Shown here piece after piece: positions 14,438-22,301 of a stretch of 32,217 nucleotides of DNA (its first letter is position 1; each line of letters begins with the position of its first letter). This DNA is from Chloroflexota bacterium (GTDB taxonomy: Bacteria; Chloroflexota; UBA6077; FW602-bin22), in NCBI GenBank assembly GCA_016875715.1, contig VGOZ01000034.1, forward strand, positions 1 through 32,217, read 5' to 3'. The translations under genes were made by a program, and so were the position numbers. Under the pieces are notes generated by a model. It saw only the letters and a program-made list of their open reading frames with translations, did no database searches and had not been told where the DNA came from.

Positions 14438-14791
14438 ATGGAACCGATCGATCTGCCGCTGGAGCAGCAACCGTCCGGACTGGCCTGGCAGGAGATCCTG
14501 ATTGGCGGAGGCGCGCTCGCGGTCGATCGCCGCGCCACCGTGCACTACACCGGCTGGCTGGAGAACGGTACGCAGGTCGACTCCTCACACGCCCGCGCGC
14601 GTCCGTTCAGCTTCCCGGTCGGCGCGGGGCGAGTGATCAAGGGATGGGACGAGGGCGTGGCGACGATGCGCGTCGGCGGGCGACGACGTCTGATCGTCCC
14701 GTCCCGGCTTGGCTACGGCGATCGCGCGGTAGGCCCCATCCCCGCCGGTTCGACGCTCATCTTCGATGTCGAATTGATCGCCGTCGAGTGA
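14438..14791 (+). CDS. FKBP-type peptidyl-prolyl isomerase
   Basis: A 117-aa single-domain FKBP. It catalyses cis/trans isomerisation of peptide bonds before proline in protein folding. The family blocks are clear: VHYTGWLENGTQVDSS, FSFPVGAGRVIKGWDEGV, RRLIVPSRLGYGDRAVG and IPAGSTLIFDVELI. No signal peptide, so cytosolic. The ATG follows GAGGGGAG; a GTG two codons earlier overlaps that site and is less likely. Convergent to the following SDR with only 27 bp between stops, filled by a palindrome. Confidence 0.93.
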   Translation: MEPIDLPLEQQPSGLAWQEILIGGGALAVDRRATVHYTGWLENGTQVDSSHARARPFSFPVGAGRVIKGWDEGVATMRVGGRRRLIVPSRLGYGDRAVGPIPAGSTLIFDVELIAVE

Positions 14792-14797
14792 TCGAAG

Positions 14798-14815
14798 GGC
14801 GCGGGCGCCCGCGCC
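14798..14815. terminator. 18-bp GC palindrome between convergent genes
   Basis: GGCGCGGGCGCCCGCGCC is a perfect palindrome in the 27-bp gap between two convergent stops. As RNA it forms a very stable short-loop hairpin from either strand. Bidirectional terminator or transcript end is the natural reading; no T-run. Confidence 0.5.
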
Positions 14816-14818
14816 GCC

Positions 14819-15601
14819 CTACTGGCAGGCCGTGACCCCGCCATCGATGAAGAGCGTCTGTCCGGTCACGAAGTCGGAAGCGCCCGACAGGAAGAACACC
14901 GTCGCGCCGATGAGGTCCTCGGTTTCGCCGACGCGCGCCAGCGGGATGCGCTTGACGAGGCCGTCGTAGAAGACCGGGTCAGAGAGCATGTCCGCAACCT
15001 GCTCGGTGCGGATAAACGTCGGCGCAATCGCGTTGACGAGGATGGCGTGCTCGGCCCACTCAGTGGCGAGCTGCTTGACCATGAGGTTGAGGCCACCTTT
15101 TGCGGAGACGTAGCCGACGTACCCGGCGCGGATCCCCAGCGCGCTGCGCACCGACGAAATGTGGAGGATCTTGCCGGCCAGCGTCGCGCCTGGCCGCCGC
15201 GGCTGCGCCATCATCTGCTTCGCCGCCGCCTGGGAGAGGACGAATGCCGAGGTCAGGTTCAGGTCGATCAGGCGGCGCCAGTCCTCCTCCGGGAAGTCTT
15301 CCGCCTCGTGTCTGGCGTTGCCGCCGATGCAGTTCAGCACCAGATCGACCCTACCGAAGTGGGTGGCCGTGTCGGCGACCAGTCGCCGGATCGAGGCCAT
15401 CTCGGTCGTCGCCGAGACGAGGCCGAGTGTGCCCGCGCCGAGTTCCGCCGCGACAGTCCGCGCTTTCTCGGCGGTCCGGCCGGAGACGGCGACCTTCGCG
15501 CCGTACTCGATGAGCGCCTGGGAGAGCGTATGGCCGATGCCGCCGGTGCCCCCGGCGACGAGGGCGACCTGTCCGTCGAGGTGAAAGAGGGTGCGCGCCA
15601 T
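14819..15601 (-). CDS. SDR-family oxidoreductase (gluconate 5-dehydrogenase/KduD-like)
   Basis: A 260-aa short-chain dehydrogenase. The nucleotide loop is GGTGGIG (17-23), the usual NNAG is NCIGG, and the active site is Ser in HISSVRS with Tyr164/Lys168 in YVSAK. FIDGG lies near the C-terminus. Closest in feel to sugar-acid dehydrogenases; the substrate is unknown. The ATG is preceded by GGAGG about 12 nt upstream, somewhat far. It is divergent from the metal transporter operon, whose promoter begins 57 bp upstream of this start codon. Confidence 0.85.
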   Translation of the reverse strand: MARTLFHLDGQVALVAGGTGGIGHTLSQALIEYGAKVAVSGRTAEKARTVAAELGAGTLGLVSATTEMASIRRLVADTATHFGRVDLVLNCIGGNARHEAEDFPEEDWRRLIDLNLTSAFVLSQAAAKQMMAQPRRPGATLAGKILHISSVRSALGIRAGYVGYVSAKGGLNLMVKQLATEWAEHAILVNAIAPTFIRTEQVADMLSDPVFYDGLVKRIPLARVGETEDLIGATVFFLSGASDFVTGQTLFIDGGVTACQ

Positions 15602-15657
15602 AGCGATTCTCTGCCTCCGTGGGAGACCATGGTACCAGCGAGCCGCCTCTGCATCGG

Positions 15658-15686
15658 TTGACAGCAGTTTCTCCGCCCGCTAGCGT
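15658..15686 (+). promoter_or_regulatory. sigma-70-type promoter of the metal ABC operon
   Basis: A perfect TTGACA -35 (15658-15663), a 17-bp spacer and a TAGCGT -10 (15681-15686). It is the best -35/-10 pair in the window. Predicted start is around 15693, about 28 bp before the first gene. Confidence 0.65.
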
Positions 15687-15690
15687 AAGG

Positions 15691-15706
15691 TTTTGTGAGG
15701 ACTAAA
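15691..15706. promoter_or_regulatory. operator-like palindrome over the transcription start
   Basis: TTTTGT, a GAGG spacer and ACTAAA make an imperfect 16-bp inverted repeat (5 of 6 positions symmetric), AT-rich against the local background and lying just after the -10. This is where DtxR/MntR or Fur/Zur-type metal repressors usually bind; no gene for a free regulator is adjacent. Confidence 0.4.
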
Positions 15707-15720
15707 GTCGAGGGGGCGTG

Positions 15721-16650
15721 ATGCTGCGTCTGATTCTTGCCGTGACGCTGCTTGTGGTTGCCTGCGTGCCTGCCAACGTGCCGTCCACGCGCGCCATTGA
15801 CATCGCCGGTCGGCGAATCCAGGTCGTGGCGACGACTGGAATGGTCGCCGATCTGGTCCGCAACGTCGGCGGAGTGCGGGTCGAGGTGGCCGCGTTGATG
15901 GGTCCAGGCGTCGATCCGCACCTCTACAAGCCATCGGCCGGCGACATCAACCGCCTCGAAAACGCCGACATCATCTTCTACAACGGCCTGGAGTTGGAGG
16001 GCCGGATGACCGACCTCTTCGTCAAGATGGCCCGGGTTGGTAAGCCCACTGTACCGGTGACCGATGGCGTGACGGAATCCAGGCTTCGTGAGCCACCCGA
16101 GTTTGAGGGCAAGTACGATCCGCACATATGGTTCGACGTCACGCTCTGGCAGGAGACCATCCCGGTCGTCGCACGGGAGCTCTCTCGCGTCGATCCGTCT
16201 TCCGAGAAGGTGTTCGAGGCGAACGCGGCGGCCTATACGAAGGAACTTGGAGACCTGCACCGCTACGTCCAGACGCTGGCGGGCGAGGTTGCTCAGCCTT
16301 CGCGCGTCCTGATCACTGCCCACGACGCATTCGGCTACTTCGGGCAGGCGTATGGCTTCGAGGTGAAGGGGCTCCAGGGCATCTCGACCGCGACCGAGGC
16401 CGGCGCGGCGGACGTCCAGGATCTCGCCGCATTCATCGCCGAACGGAAGGTCAAGGCGATCTTCGTCGAGTCTTCGGTCTCGCGTGCCGCGATCGAGGCT
16501 GTCCAGGCTGCCGTCCGCGCCAGAGGCTTCGACGTGCAGGTTGGCGGTGAACTGTTCTCCGACGCGATGGGTGCCGAGGGCACCCCGGAGGGAACGTACG
16601 TCGGGATGTTCAAGCACAACGCCGAGACGATCGCCAGGGCGTTGAAGTGA
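15721..16650 (+). CDS. Zn/Mn ABC transporter substrate-binding lipoprotein (TroA/ZnuA type)
   Basis: A 309-aa metal-binding lipoprotein; the signal ends in LVVAC with Cys15 as lipid anchor (a good lipobox). Cluster A-I fold with likely ligands His67 (DPHLYKP), His135 (DPHIWFD), His201 (TAHDAFGYF) and Asp281 (LFSDAMG). The third ligand is His, as in TroA and ZnuA, rather than the Glu of PsaA/MntC, and the His-rich loop of ZnuA is missing. Zinc or manganese is therefore equally possible. The ATG is preceded by AGGGGG; a GTG one codon earlier is too close to it. First gene of a four-gene operon; its stop overlaps the ATPase start by 4 nt. Confidence 0.93.
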   Translation: MLRLILAVTLLVVACVPANVPSTRAIDIAGRRIQVVATTGMVADLVRNVGGVRVEVAALMGPGVDPHLYKPSAGDINRLENADIIFYNGLELEGRMTDLFVKMARVGKPTVPVTDGVTESRLREPPEFEGKYDPHIWFDVTLWQETIPVVARELSRVDPSSEKVFEANAAAYTKELGDLHRYVQTLAGEVAQPSRVLITAHDAFGYFGQAYGFEVKGLQGISTATEAGAADVQDLAAFIAERKVKAIFVESSVSRAAIEAVQAAVRARGFDVQVGGELFSDAMGAEGTPEGTYVGMFKHNAETIARALK

Positions 16651-17417
16651 CGCCAGGTGAAGCCGACCCACTCCACGTCCACGATCTCACCGTCGCCTAC
16701 CGCGACAAGCGGGTACTCGAGGATGTGGATCTCACGATCCCGGCCGGGAGATTGGTCGCGATCATCGGACCGAACGGGGCCGGCAAATCGACGCTGCTCA
16801 GGGCGGTGCTCGATCTGGTCCCGCGGGTATCCGGTACGGTGGAGATCTTCCGCAGGAGGTACCGCGAGCAGCGCCGCCTGGTCGCTTATGTCCCGCAGCG
16901 TAACAGCGTCGACTGGGAATTCCCTACCGATGCGCTCGACGTGGTAATGATGGGTCGCTACGGGACACTCGGCTGGCTGCGCCGCCCGGGTCGATCTGAG
17001 CGGGATGCCGCGATGAGAGCGCTCGAACAGGTGGGCATGGCCGCGTACGCGGGAAGGCAGATCAGTCAGCTCTCCGGCGGACAGCAGCAGCGGGTCTTCC
17101 TGGCACGCGCGCTGGCTCAGAACGCGCAGATCTACCTGATGGATGAGCCTTTCGCCGGAGTGGACGCGGTGACCGAGCGCGCGATCGTCGATCTCCTGAG
17201 CGCACTCCGCTCCGAGGGAAAGACCGTTGTTTGCGTGCATCACGATCTCGATTCGGCGCCGTACTACTTTGATTGGGCAGTGCTCCTCAATGTGCGGATC
17301 ATCGCCGCCGGGCCCTTTTCGGAGGTGTTCACCCCCGAGAACGTGACGCGTACGTACGGCGGGAGCCTCTCCTCTTTCGGACGCCTGGTCCGGGGGATGT
17401 CCGCGGCCGTGGGATGA
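16647..17417 (+). CDS. metal ABC transporter ATP-binding protein
   Basis: A 256-aa ATPase of the Zn/Mn (ABC-3 partner) family. Walker A GPNGAGKST (41-49), Q-loop VPQRNSVDWEFPT, signature LSGGQ (142-146), Walker B YLMDEP (163-168) and the H-loop in VHHD are all intact. The phrase RNSVDWEFP is typical of manganese/zinc importers of the MntB/TroB kind. GTG start in a GTGA overlap with the binding protein; ends in an ATGA overlap with the first permease, so all are co-translated. Confidence 0.95.
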   Translation: MTPGEADPLHVHDLTVAYRDKRVLEDVDLTIPAGRLVAIIGPNGAGKSTLLRAVLDLVPRVSGTVEIFRRRYREQRRLVAYVPQRNSVDWEFPTDALDVVMMGRYGTLGWLRRPGRSERDAAMRALEQVGMAAYAGRQISQLSGGQQQRVFLARALAQNAQIYLMDEPFAGVDAVTERAIVDLLSALRSEGKTVVCVHHDLDSAPYYFDWAVLLNVRIIAAGPFSEVFTPENVTRTYGGSLSSFGRLVRGMSAAVG

Positions 17418-18301
17418 TCTTCTCCGATCTCCTTTTCGATTACACCCTCCGCAATGTCGCGCTCGGTTCAGCCCTGCTCGGGATCGTTTCAGGAGTGCTG
17501 GGGTCCTTCGCGGTCCTCCGCAAACAGGGGTTGCTAGGCGATGCCCTCTCTCACGCAGCGCTGCCGGGCATCTGCCTCGCGTTCCTCCTGACGGGGACGC
17601 GTGCGATCCTCGTCCTGTTGCTCGGCGCCGCGATCACCGGCTGGATCGGCGCGCTGCTGCTCATCCGCATCGTGCGCGATACGCGGATCGATGAAGACGC
17701 CGCGCTGGGCATCGTCCTCTCGACCTTCTTTGGGTTCGGGATCGTCCTGCTGACTTTCATTTCCAAACGAAACGACGCGAATCAGGCCGGGCTGGATCGC
17801 TACCTGTTCGGCCAGGCCGCGGCCCTGCGCGAAGAGAATGTCGTGACGATGGCGATTCTGGGTGCCGTCGCGCTCTGTGTTGTGTTCCTCTTCTACAAGG
17901 AGTTCAAGCTCGCCACGTTCGATCCTGAGTTCGCCGCCAGCCTGGGGTTTGCAACGGGGCGGCTCAACGTTCTCCTCACGAGCCTGATCGTCATCGCGGT
18001 GGTGATCGGGTTGCAGACCGTCGGCGTCGTACTGATGGCGGCCATGCTCGTCGGCCCGGCGGTGGCGGCCCGCCAGTGGACGGACCGCCTGGGCGTGATG
18101 CTGCTCCTCTCCTCCTTCTTCGGCGCGACAGCCGGTGTTGCCGGAGCGATGGTCTCGGTGACGCAGGCCCGTCTGCCGACCGGGCCCATGGTGATCCTCT
18201 CGCTCACCCTGATCGTGGTGGTCTCCATCCTGTTCGCGCCCCGGCACGGCCTGATCGTGGACCGGGTGCGGCGCTGGCGTCTGGCGGGAGCGCGCTCGTG
18301 A
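17414..18301 (+). CDS. metal ABC transporter permease 1 (ABC-3 family)
   Basis: A 295-aa integral membrane permease with about eight to nine hydrophobic segments. ABC-3 hallmarks are SGVLGSFAVLRKQGLLGDALSH, a coupling-helix region EFKLATFDPEFAASLGF, and QTVGVVLMAAMLVGPAVAA. It pairs with the next permease, as in TroC/TroD systems. The ATG within an ATGA overlap was chosen; the frame is open 47 codons upstream but only inside the ATPase gene. Its stop overlaps the next start by 4 nt. Confidence 0.94.
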   Translation: MIFSDLLFDYTLRNVALGSALLGIVSGVLGSFAVLRKQGLLGDALSHAALPGICLAFLLTGTRAILVLLLGAAITGWIGALLLIRIVRDTRIDEDAALGIVLSTFFGFGIVLLTFISKRNDANQAGLDRYLFGQAAALREENVVTMAILGAVALCVVFLFYKEFKLATFDPEFAASLGFATGRLNVLLTSLIVIAVVIGLQTVGVVLMAAMLVGPAVAARQWTDRLGVMLLLSSFFGATAGVAGAMVSVTQARLPTGPMVILSLTLIVVVSILFAPRHGLIVDRVRRWRLAGARS

Positions 18302-19398
18302 CGACGTCCGATCTGATCGTCGTCGGGACCGGGGTGCTCATCGCCAGCGCGTGCGCGCTTCTCGGCGTCTTTCTCGTGCTTCGTCGCATGGCGATGATGG
18401 CCGACGCGATCTCCCATGCGATTCTGCCGGGCATCGTGGTGGGGTACTGGCTCGCTCACGGCCCGGACCTTCTGTCAGGTTTCCTCGGCGCGGCGGCGGC
18501 CGGAATCATCTGCGTCGCGGCGGTAGAGGCCTTGCAGAGTTCCCGGCGCGTCGGCGGACAGGCCGCGATCGGCATCGTGTTTCCGGCAATGTTCGCGTTC
18601 GGGACGTTCCTCGTCTCGCGCTTCTTCGCCGACGTCCACCTGGATACGGATGCGGTGTTGTATGGCAACATCGAGTTTGCGGCACAGGACTATCTGGTCG
18701 TCGGAGGCACCGTCTTCGGCCCGCAACCGCTCTACGTGATGGGCGCGATGCTGCTGATGAACCTCCTGTTCGTCGGCATCTTCTTCAAAGAACTGAAGAT
18801 CGCGACCTTCGATCCCGGCCTGGCCGCAGCGCTCGGATTCTCGCCTGTGGCGATCCACTACGCGCTCATGACGGTCATGTCGATCACCACCGTCGGGGCC
18901 TTCTCCGCGGTTGGCGCGATCCTCGTCGTCGCGCTCATGATCGTGCCCGCGGCGACGGCGTACCTGCTGACTGATCGGCTGTCCACCATGATCGGTCTGG
19001 CCGTGCTCGCAGGCGCCCTCTCGGCGATCACCGGTTTCGTGCTCGCCGTGGCGCTCAATGCCTCGGTCGCCGGGGCGATCGCGTCCATGACCGGCGTGTA
19101 CTTCGGACTGGCGCTACTCTTCTCACCGCTCCACGGCCTAGTCGCCCGGGCGCGGCGCCTTCGCCGGCAGCAACTGAGGCTGGCCGCCGAATCGCTTGTC
19201 ATCCATCTCGCTAATCACGAGGGGGATGAGGCTGAGTCGGCGGTCGCACACCTGAGCGAGGAGTTGCGCTGGTCGGCCGATTTCGCCCAGCGGGCAGTCC
19301 GCACGGCCGAGCGCCAGGGCCTAATCGAGCGCCAGGGGAGTCATCTCATTCTCACCGCGTCGGGTCGATCCGCGGTGCGGACGCTGCGGTCGACCTGA
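18298..19398 (+). CDS. metal ABC transporter permease 2 fused to a C-terminal winged-helix domain
   Basis: A 366-aa protein. Residues 1-~290 are an ABC-3 permease: FLVLRRMAMMADAISHAILPG, FFKELKIATFDPGLAAALGF and GAFSAVGAILVVALMIVPAA, ending at the common SPLHGL. The last ~74 residues are a soluble extension. It contains a helix-turn-helix-like stretch (LSEELRWSADFAQRAVRTAERQGLIE, quoted here as two parts: LSEELRWSADFAQ and RAVRTAERQGLIE) and a wing with HLILTASGRSAV. This resembles the DNA-binding domain of DtxR/MntR-type metalloregulators without their metal/dimer domain. The GTG lies in a GTGA overlap. A cytosolic sensor or DNA-contacting role is inference. A short hairpin follows the stop. 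Confidence 0.88.
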   Translation: MTTSDLIVVGTGVLIASACALLGVFLVLRRMAMMADAISHAILPGIVVGYWLAHGPDLLSGFLGAAAAGIICVAAVEALQSSRRVGGQAAIGIVFPAMFAFGTFLVSRFFADVHLDTDAVLYGNIEFAAQDYLVVGGTVFGPQPLYVMGAMLLMNLLFVGIFFKELKIATFDPGLAAALGFSPVAIHYALMTVMSITTVGAFSAVGAILVVALMIVPAATAYLLTDRLSTMIGLAVLAGALSAITGFVLAVALNASVAGAIASMTGVYFGLALLFSPLHGLVARARRLRRQQLRLAAESLVIHLANHEGDEAESAVAHLSEELRWSADFAQRAVRTAERQGLIERQGSHLILTASGRSAVRTLRST

Positions 19399-19901
19399 TG
19401 ACACCGCGGTCGCCGCGGCGAGCAGTTGGCATCAGCGCACGTCTCGGGTGAATCGCAAGCCGGCCTGCCCAGACTGTCGAGACGTTCACGATGAGTCAGT
19501 GGACGCGGCTCCTCGGATCCCGGATGGCCCGTCCGTGCTCGTGTCGATCGACGCCGCGCGCTCCTGAGCGCCGCAGGCTGATCTCCCTCCGGATCGCGCC
19601 TCATCCAGTTGCGGGGGTCGATGGGCGCGCCCTGTCGCATCCACTGGCCAACGGGGTCATCGTCGAACCGCGTCGCGCTGGAGGTAGGCCGCCGCAGCGC
19701 CTACAGGTTGAGAACCCCGGAGCCCGCGCACGACCCGCTCGCCGGGGGGTTGTCTCGCACTTCCGTGTCGGTCGGTCCGCGCGCGGACGTTGCGGTCGAC
19801 CCCACAGGGCGCCCCAGAGCGGTCCTCGAGGGAGCAGGGCGGGCGGCCGGCGTCGCGCTCCGCCGTACACTTGAGGCGAGACAGGTGAGCGGAGAGGGTC
19901 G
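19399..19901. other. 503-bp stretch with no convincing gene
   Basis: No frame on either strand has recognisable protein sequence, a good ribosome site or normal codon feel. Contents: the hairpin at 19404-19418, an 8-bp inverted repeat ACGTCTCG/CGAGACGT (19439-19446 and 19478-19485), and a TACACT -10-like hexamer (19866-19871) that may serve the next gene. It could be a decayed gene. Confidence 0.6.
19404..19418 (+). terminator. short hairpin after the metal operon
   Basis: CCGCGG, a TCG loop and CCGCGG begin 5 nt after the stop codon. No T-run. Possible operon terminator. Confidence 0.3.
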
Positions 19902-20618
19902 ATGGTTGCTGATTCGGACGTGAGGGCCGCGGAGGTCACCGCCGAACTGCGGCTGTTTGGCAAGCCGAATACAGCGCGGATCTACCGCACCCACGGCGTG
20001 CGTTCGGAGACGGTCGGCGTGAGCCTGCCCGACCTGGGCACGCTGCGGAAGAGATACGCGGGCGAGCCTCATCTCGCACTCCCCCTCTGGGACTCCGGCC
20101 TGCACGACGCGCGCATCCTCGCGCTCCAGATCGCCGACGCGCGGAACCTCTCGGTCGAAGAGATCGATGTCTGGCTCGGCGCGCTGGACAACTACATCCT
20201 CACCGCCGCATTCTCGGGGACGATCGCGCGCCGCGACGACGCGGTCGCCCGGGCAATGCGCTGGATCGACGCACCCGGTGAGTGGATCTCGACCGCGGGA
20301 TGGAGCATCCTCAATCTCGCGGCGCTGGATGGCCGCCTGACCCCAGACCTCGCCACGGCGCTCCTCGGCCGCATCGTCGCGACGATCCACACGGCGCCCA
20401 ACCGGACCCGCTACGCCATGAACAACACCCTCATCGCGATCGGCGCCGGTGTCGCGGGCCTCAAGGATGCCGCCGTCGCCACGGCGCAAGCGATCGGGAC
20501 CGTGCACGTCGATCACGGCCAGACAGGATGCAAGACGCCGGACGCCGTGCCCTACATCGAGAGGACGTACGCGCACCGGAATCGCCGCACCCGCGTGACA
20601 GGCGGGCGGACCGGCTGA
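19902..20618 (+). CDS. AlkD-like DNA alkylation repair family protein (HEAT repeats)
   Basis: A 238-aa helical-repeat protein of the DNA alkylation repair family. Family blocks are ARIYRTHGV, GVSLPDLGTLRKRY, LALPLWDSGLHDARILALQIAD, ALDNYILTAAFSG and the C-terminal HVDHGQTGCKTPDA. AlkD-type glycosylases excise alkylated bases without flipping and use an Asp in a W-D-x-x-D segment. The corresponding stretch seems to be Y98-I-L-T-A102, with Ala where Asp is expected, so activity is doubtful. Other members of this group have unknown roles. The ATG is preceded by GGAGAGGG. It appears monocistronic. Confidence 0.8.
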   Translation: MVADSDVRAAEVTAELRLFGKPNTARIYRTHGVRSETVGVSLPDLGTLRKRYAGEPHLALPLWDSGLHDARILALQIADARNLSVEEIDVWLGALDNYILTAAFSGTIARRDDAVARAMRWIDAPGEWISTAGWSILNLAALDGRLTPDLATALLGRIVATIHTAPNRTRYAMNNTLIAIGAGVAGLKDAAVATAQAIGTVHVDHGQTGCKTPDAVPYIERTYAHRNRRTRVTGGRTG

Positions 20619-20680
20619 GACGGGCCGTACCCGATCTCTCATCGGGCCATCCTGGCCGCACCTGGCGCGACGATCCCCTA

Positions 20681-20705
20681 TCCTGAGAGCACCAACCTCT
20701 CAGGA
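20681..20705 (+). promoter_or_regulatory. 9-bp inverted repeat covering -10 edge and Shine-Dalgarno
   Basis: TCCTGAGAG (20681-20689) and CTCTCAGGA (20697-20705) are perfectly complementary with a 7-nt loop. The left arm overlaps a TATCCT -10-like hexamer (20679-20684); the right arm includes most of the AGGAG ribosome site of the cyclase gene. It is either a DNA operator or, if transcription starts upstream, a hairpin that hides the ribosome site. Confidence 0.45.
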
Positions 20706-20713
20706 GCCGTCCC

Positions 20714-21436
20714 GTGGCACAGCGCCTCGTCGATCTCAGCATGCTCGTGCACAACGACATGATCACCTTTCCGCGCATCGTCCGGCCCGCGCTCGTGATG
20801 TACGAGTCGTGGGAGGAGTTCGCCGAGCGGATCGGCGCCGCGAAGTACGGGGCGGGCGAACTGACCGCCAGCTACATGGTCGTGGTGAGCGATCACGTCG
20901 GTACCCACATCGACTCATTGAAGCACATCCGCAAGGGTGCGCCGGGACCGGAGGGGATACCGCTCGACCTGTGCTACAGCGATGGCGTCGTCCTCGACTT
21001 CACCTGGAAGGAGAAGGGCGGCGGCATCAGCGCCGCGGAGATCCAGGAGGCGCTCCGCAAGATCAACTACCGGGTCAAGCCGAAGGACATCGTCCTCATC
21101 CACACCGGGGCTGGCGCGATTCAGGACAGCGACAAATACCTCACCGACCAGTGCGGCATGACCGCCGAGGCGACGATCTGGCTCATCGAGAAGGGCGTAC
21201 AGGTGATGGGCGTTGACGCGATCACGTTCGATCCGCCGGTGTGGGCGATGTTCGAGCGCAAGCAGTTCTGGGAAGCCCACCGCGTGATGGTCACGCACGA
21301 TTACTGGCACCTCGAAAACCTCACCAACCTCGACAAGATCGGCCGGTCGCACGGATTCAAAGTCGCCTGCTTCCCGGTGAAGTGGTCCGGGACCACCGCC
21401 GCGCCGGTGCGGGCGGTCGCGATCGTCGAGGACTGA
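20714..21436 (+). CDS. cyclase-family metal-dependent hydrolase (kynurenine formamidase-like)
   Basis: A 240-aa protein of the cyclase family, which includes kynurenine formamidase, isatin hydrolase and related amide or lactone hydrolases. The metal-binding motif HxGTHxDxxxH is present as HVGTHIDSLKH. VLIHTGAG, GVDAITFDPP and the C-terminal KWSGTTAAPVRAVAIV fit the family. No tryptophan-catabolism gene is nearby; the neighbours are an SDR and sugar-type enzymes, so a lactone or cyclic amide in the same pathway is possible. GTG start with AGGAG 7 nt upstream, part of an inverted repeat. The SDR begins 30 nt downstream. Confidence 0.85.
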   Translation: MAQRLVDLSMLVHNDMITFPRIVRPALVMYESWEEFAERIGAAKYGAGELTASYMVVVSDHVGTHIDSLKHIRKGAPGPEGIPLDLCYSDGVVLDFTWKEKGGGISAAEIQEALRKINYRVKPKDIVLIHTGAGAIQDSDKYLTDQCGMTAEATIWLIEKGVQVMGVDAITFDPPVWAMFERKQFWEAHRVMVTHDYWHLENLTNLDKIGRSHGFKVACFPVKWSGTTAAPVRAVAIVED

Positions 21437-21466
21437 GCGAGGCGTCGAGTCCGGGGGAGGTCGGCC

Positions 21467-22225
21467 GTGGCACGTGTCGAGGGGAAGGTGGCGCTCATCA
21501 CCGGCGTCGGGTCTGGTATCGGCCAGGCGACGGCGCGACTCTTCGCGCGCGAGGGTGCTCGGGTGGTCGGCGCGGATCGCAACGCCGTCACCGGCGCGGC
21601 GACGGTCGCGGCGATCAACGCCAGCGGCGGTACGGCGACGTTCGTCGCGGCGGACATCTCGCGCGAGGCCGACTGCGAGAACATGGTGAAGGTGGCGGTC
21701 GAAACCTATGGCCGACTCGATATCCTCCATAACCACGCCGGCATCCTCCACCCGCTGGATGGGCCGATCACGGAGTTGAGCGCACAGGCGATCGACGAGA
21801 CGTTCGCGATTAACTGCAAGGGCATGCTCTTCACCGTGAAGTACGGCGCAAGGCAGATGATCAAGCAAGGCGGCGGCGCGATCGTCAACACCGGCTCCGA
21901 CCTCGCTTACATCGGCCTGGCCAATCTCACGGCGTATACGGCGTCGAAGTCGGCGGTCGTTGGCGTCACTCGGACGCTCGCGGTCGAGTTGGCTCCCCAT
22001 CGGATTCGGGTCAACGCGGTCTGCCCGGGCTTCACCTTCTCGGGGATGAACACGGCGCTTCAGGCAGATAGGGCGTTCATGGATCAGATGCGGCTCGATT
22101 ACCTGGTGCCGGAACTCGGCCAGCCAGAGGATGTCGCGCAGGCCGTGCTCTACCTTGCCTCGGACGAGGCGCGCTTTACGACCGGGGCAGCCCTCGTGGT
22201 GGATGGGGGACACACGATCAAATAG
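21467..22225 (+). CDS. SDR-family oxidoreductase
   Basis: A 252-aa short-chain dehydrogenase. The cofactor loop is TGVGSGIG (12-19) with Asp37 in GADRNA suggesting NAD(H) preference. HNHAG replaces NNAG; the active site has Ser144, Tyr157 and Lys161 (YTASK). It ends in VDGGHT. GTG start with GGGGGAGG upstream. Probably second gene of a catabolic operon with the cyclase. Substrate unknown. A hairpin overlaps its stop codon. Confidence 0.88.
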   Translation: MARVEGKVALITGVGSGIGQATARLFAREGARVVGADRNAVTGAATVAAINASGGTATFVAADISREADCENMVKVAVETYGRLDILHNHAGILHPLDGPITELSAQAIDETFAINCKGMLFTVKYGARQMIKQGGGAIVNTGSDLAYIGLANLTAYTASKSAVVGVTRTLAVELAPHRIRVNAVCPGFTFSGMNTALQADRAFMDQMRLDYLVPELGQPEDVAQAVLYLASDEARFTTGAALVVDGGHTIK

Positions 22226-22238
22226 CCACCGGGTGGCT
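22224..22238 (+). terminator. hairpin at the SDR stop codon
   Basis: AGCCACC and GGTGGCT flank a single G, so as RNA about five pairs with a small loop form. It overlaps the stop and precedes a TAAGAT -10-like hexamer (22275-22280) for the next gene. Confidence 0.3.
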
Positions 22239-22301
22239 CAGGGCAGACCATCTCCGGTTCACCCCGACGACCGGTAAGATGGCCCCGCTGGAGGAGCGAG
22301 C

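Noticed and set aside
15334-16671. Minus-strand frame of 445 codons
   Set aside because: It crosses from an SDR gene into the metal-binding protein gene, both strongly supported; no domain in its own translation.
19491-19923. Several overlapping 100-130-codon frames between the metal operon and the AlkD-like gene
   Set aside because: All are Arg/Pro/Ala-rich, lack ribosome sites and show no domain.
20915-22213. Minus-strand frame of 432 codons
   Set aside because: Antisense to the cyclase and SDR genes; Asp/Arg-rich shadow translation.
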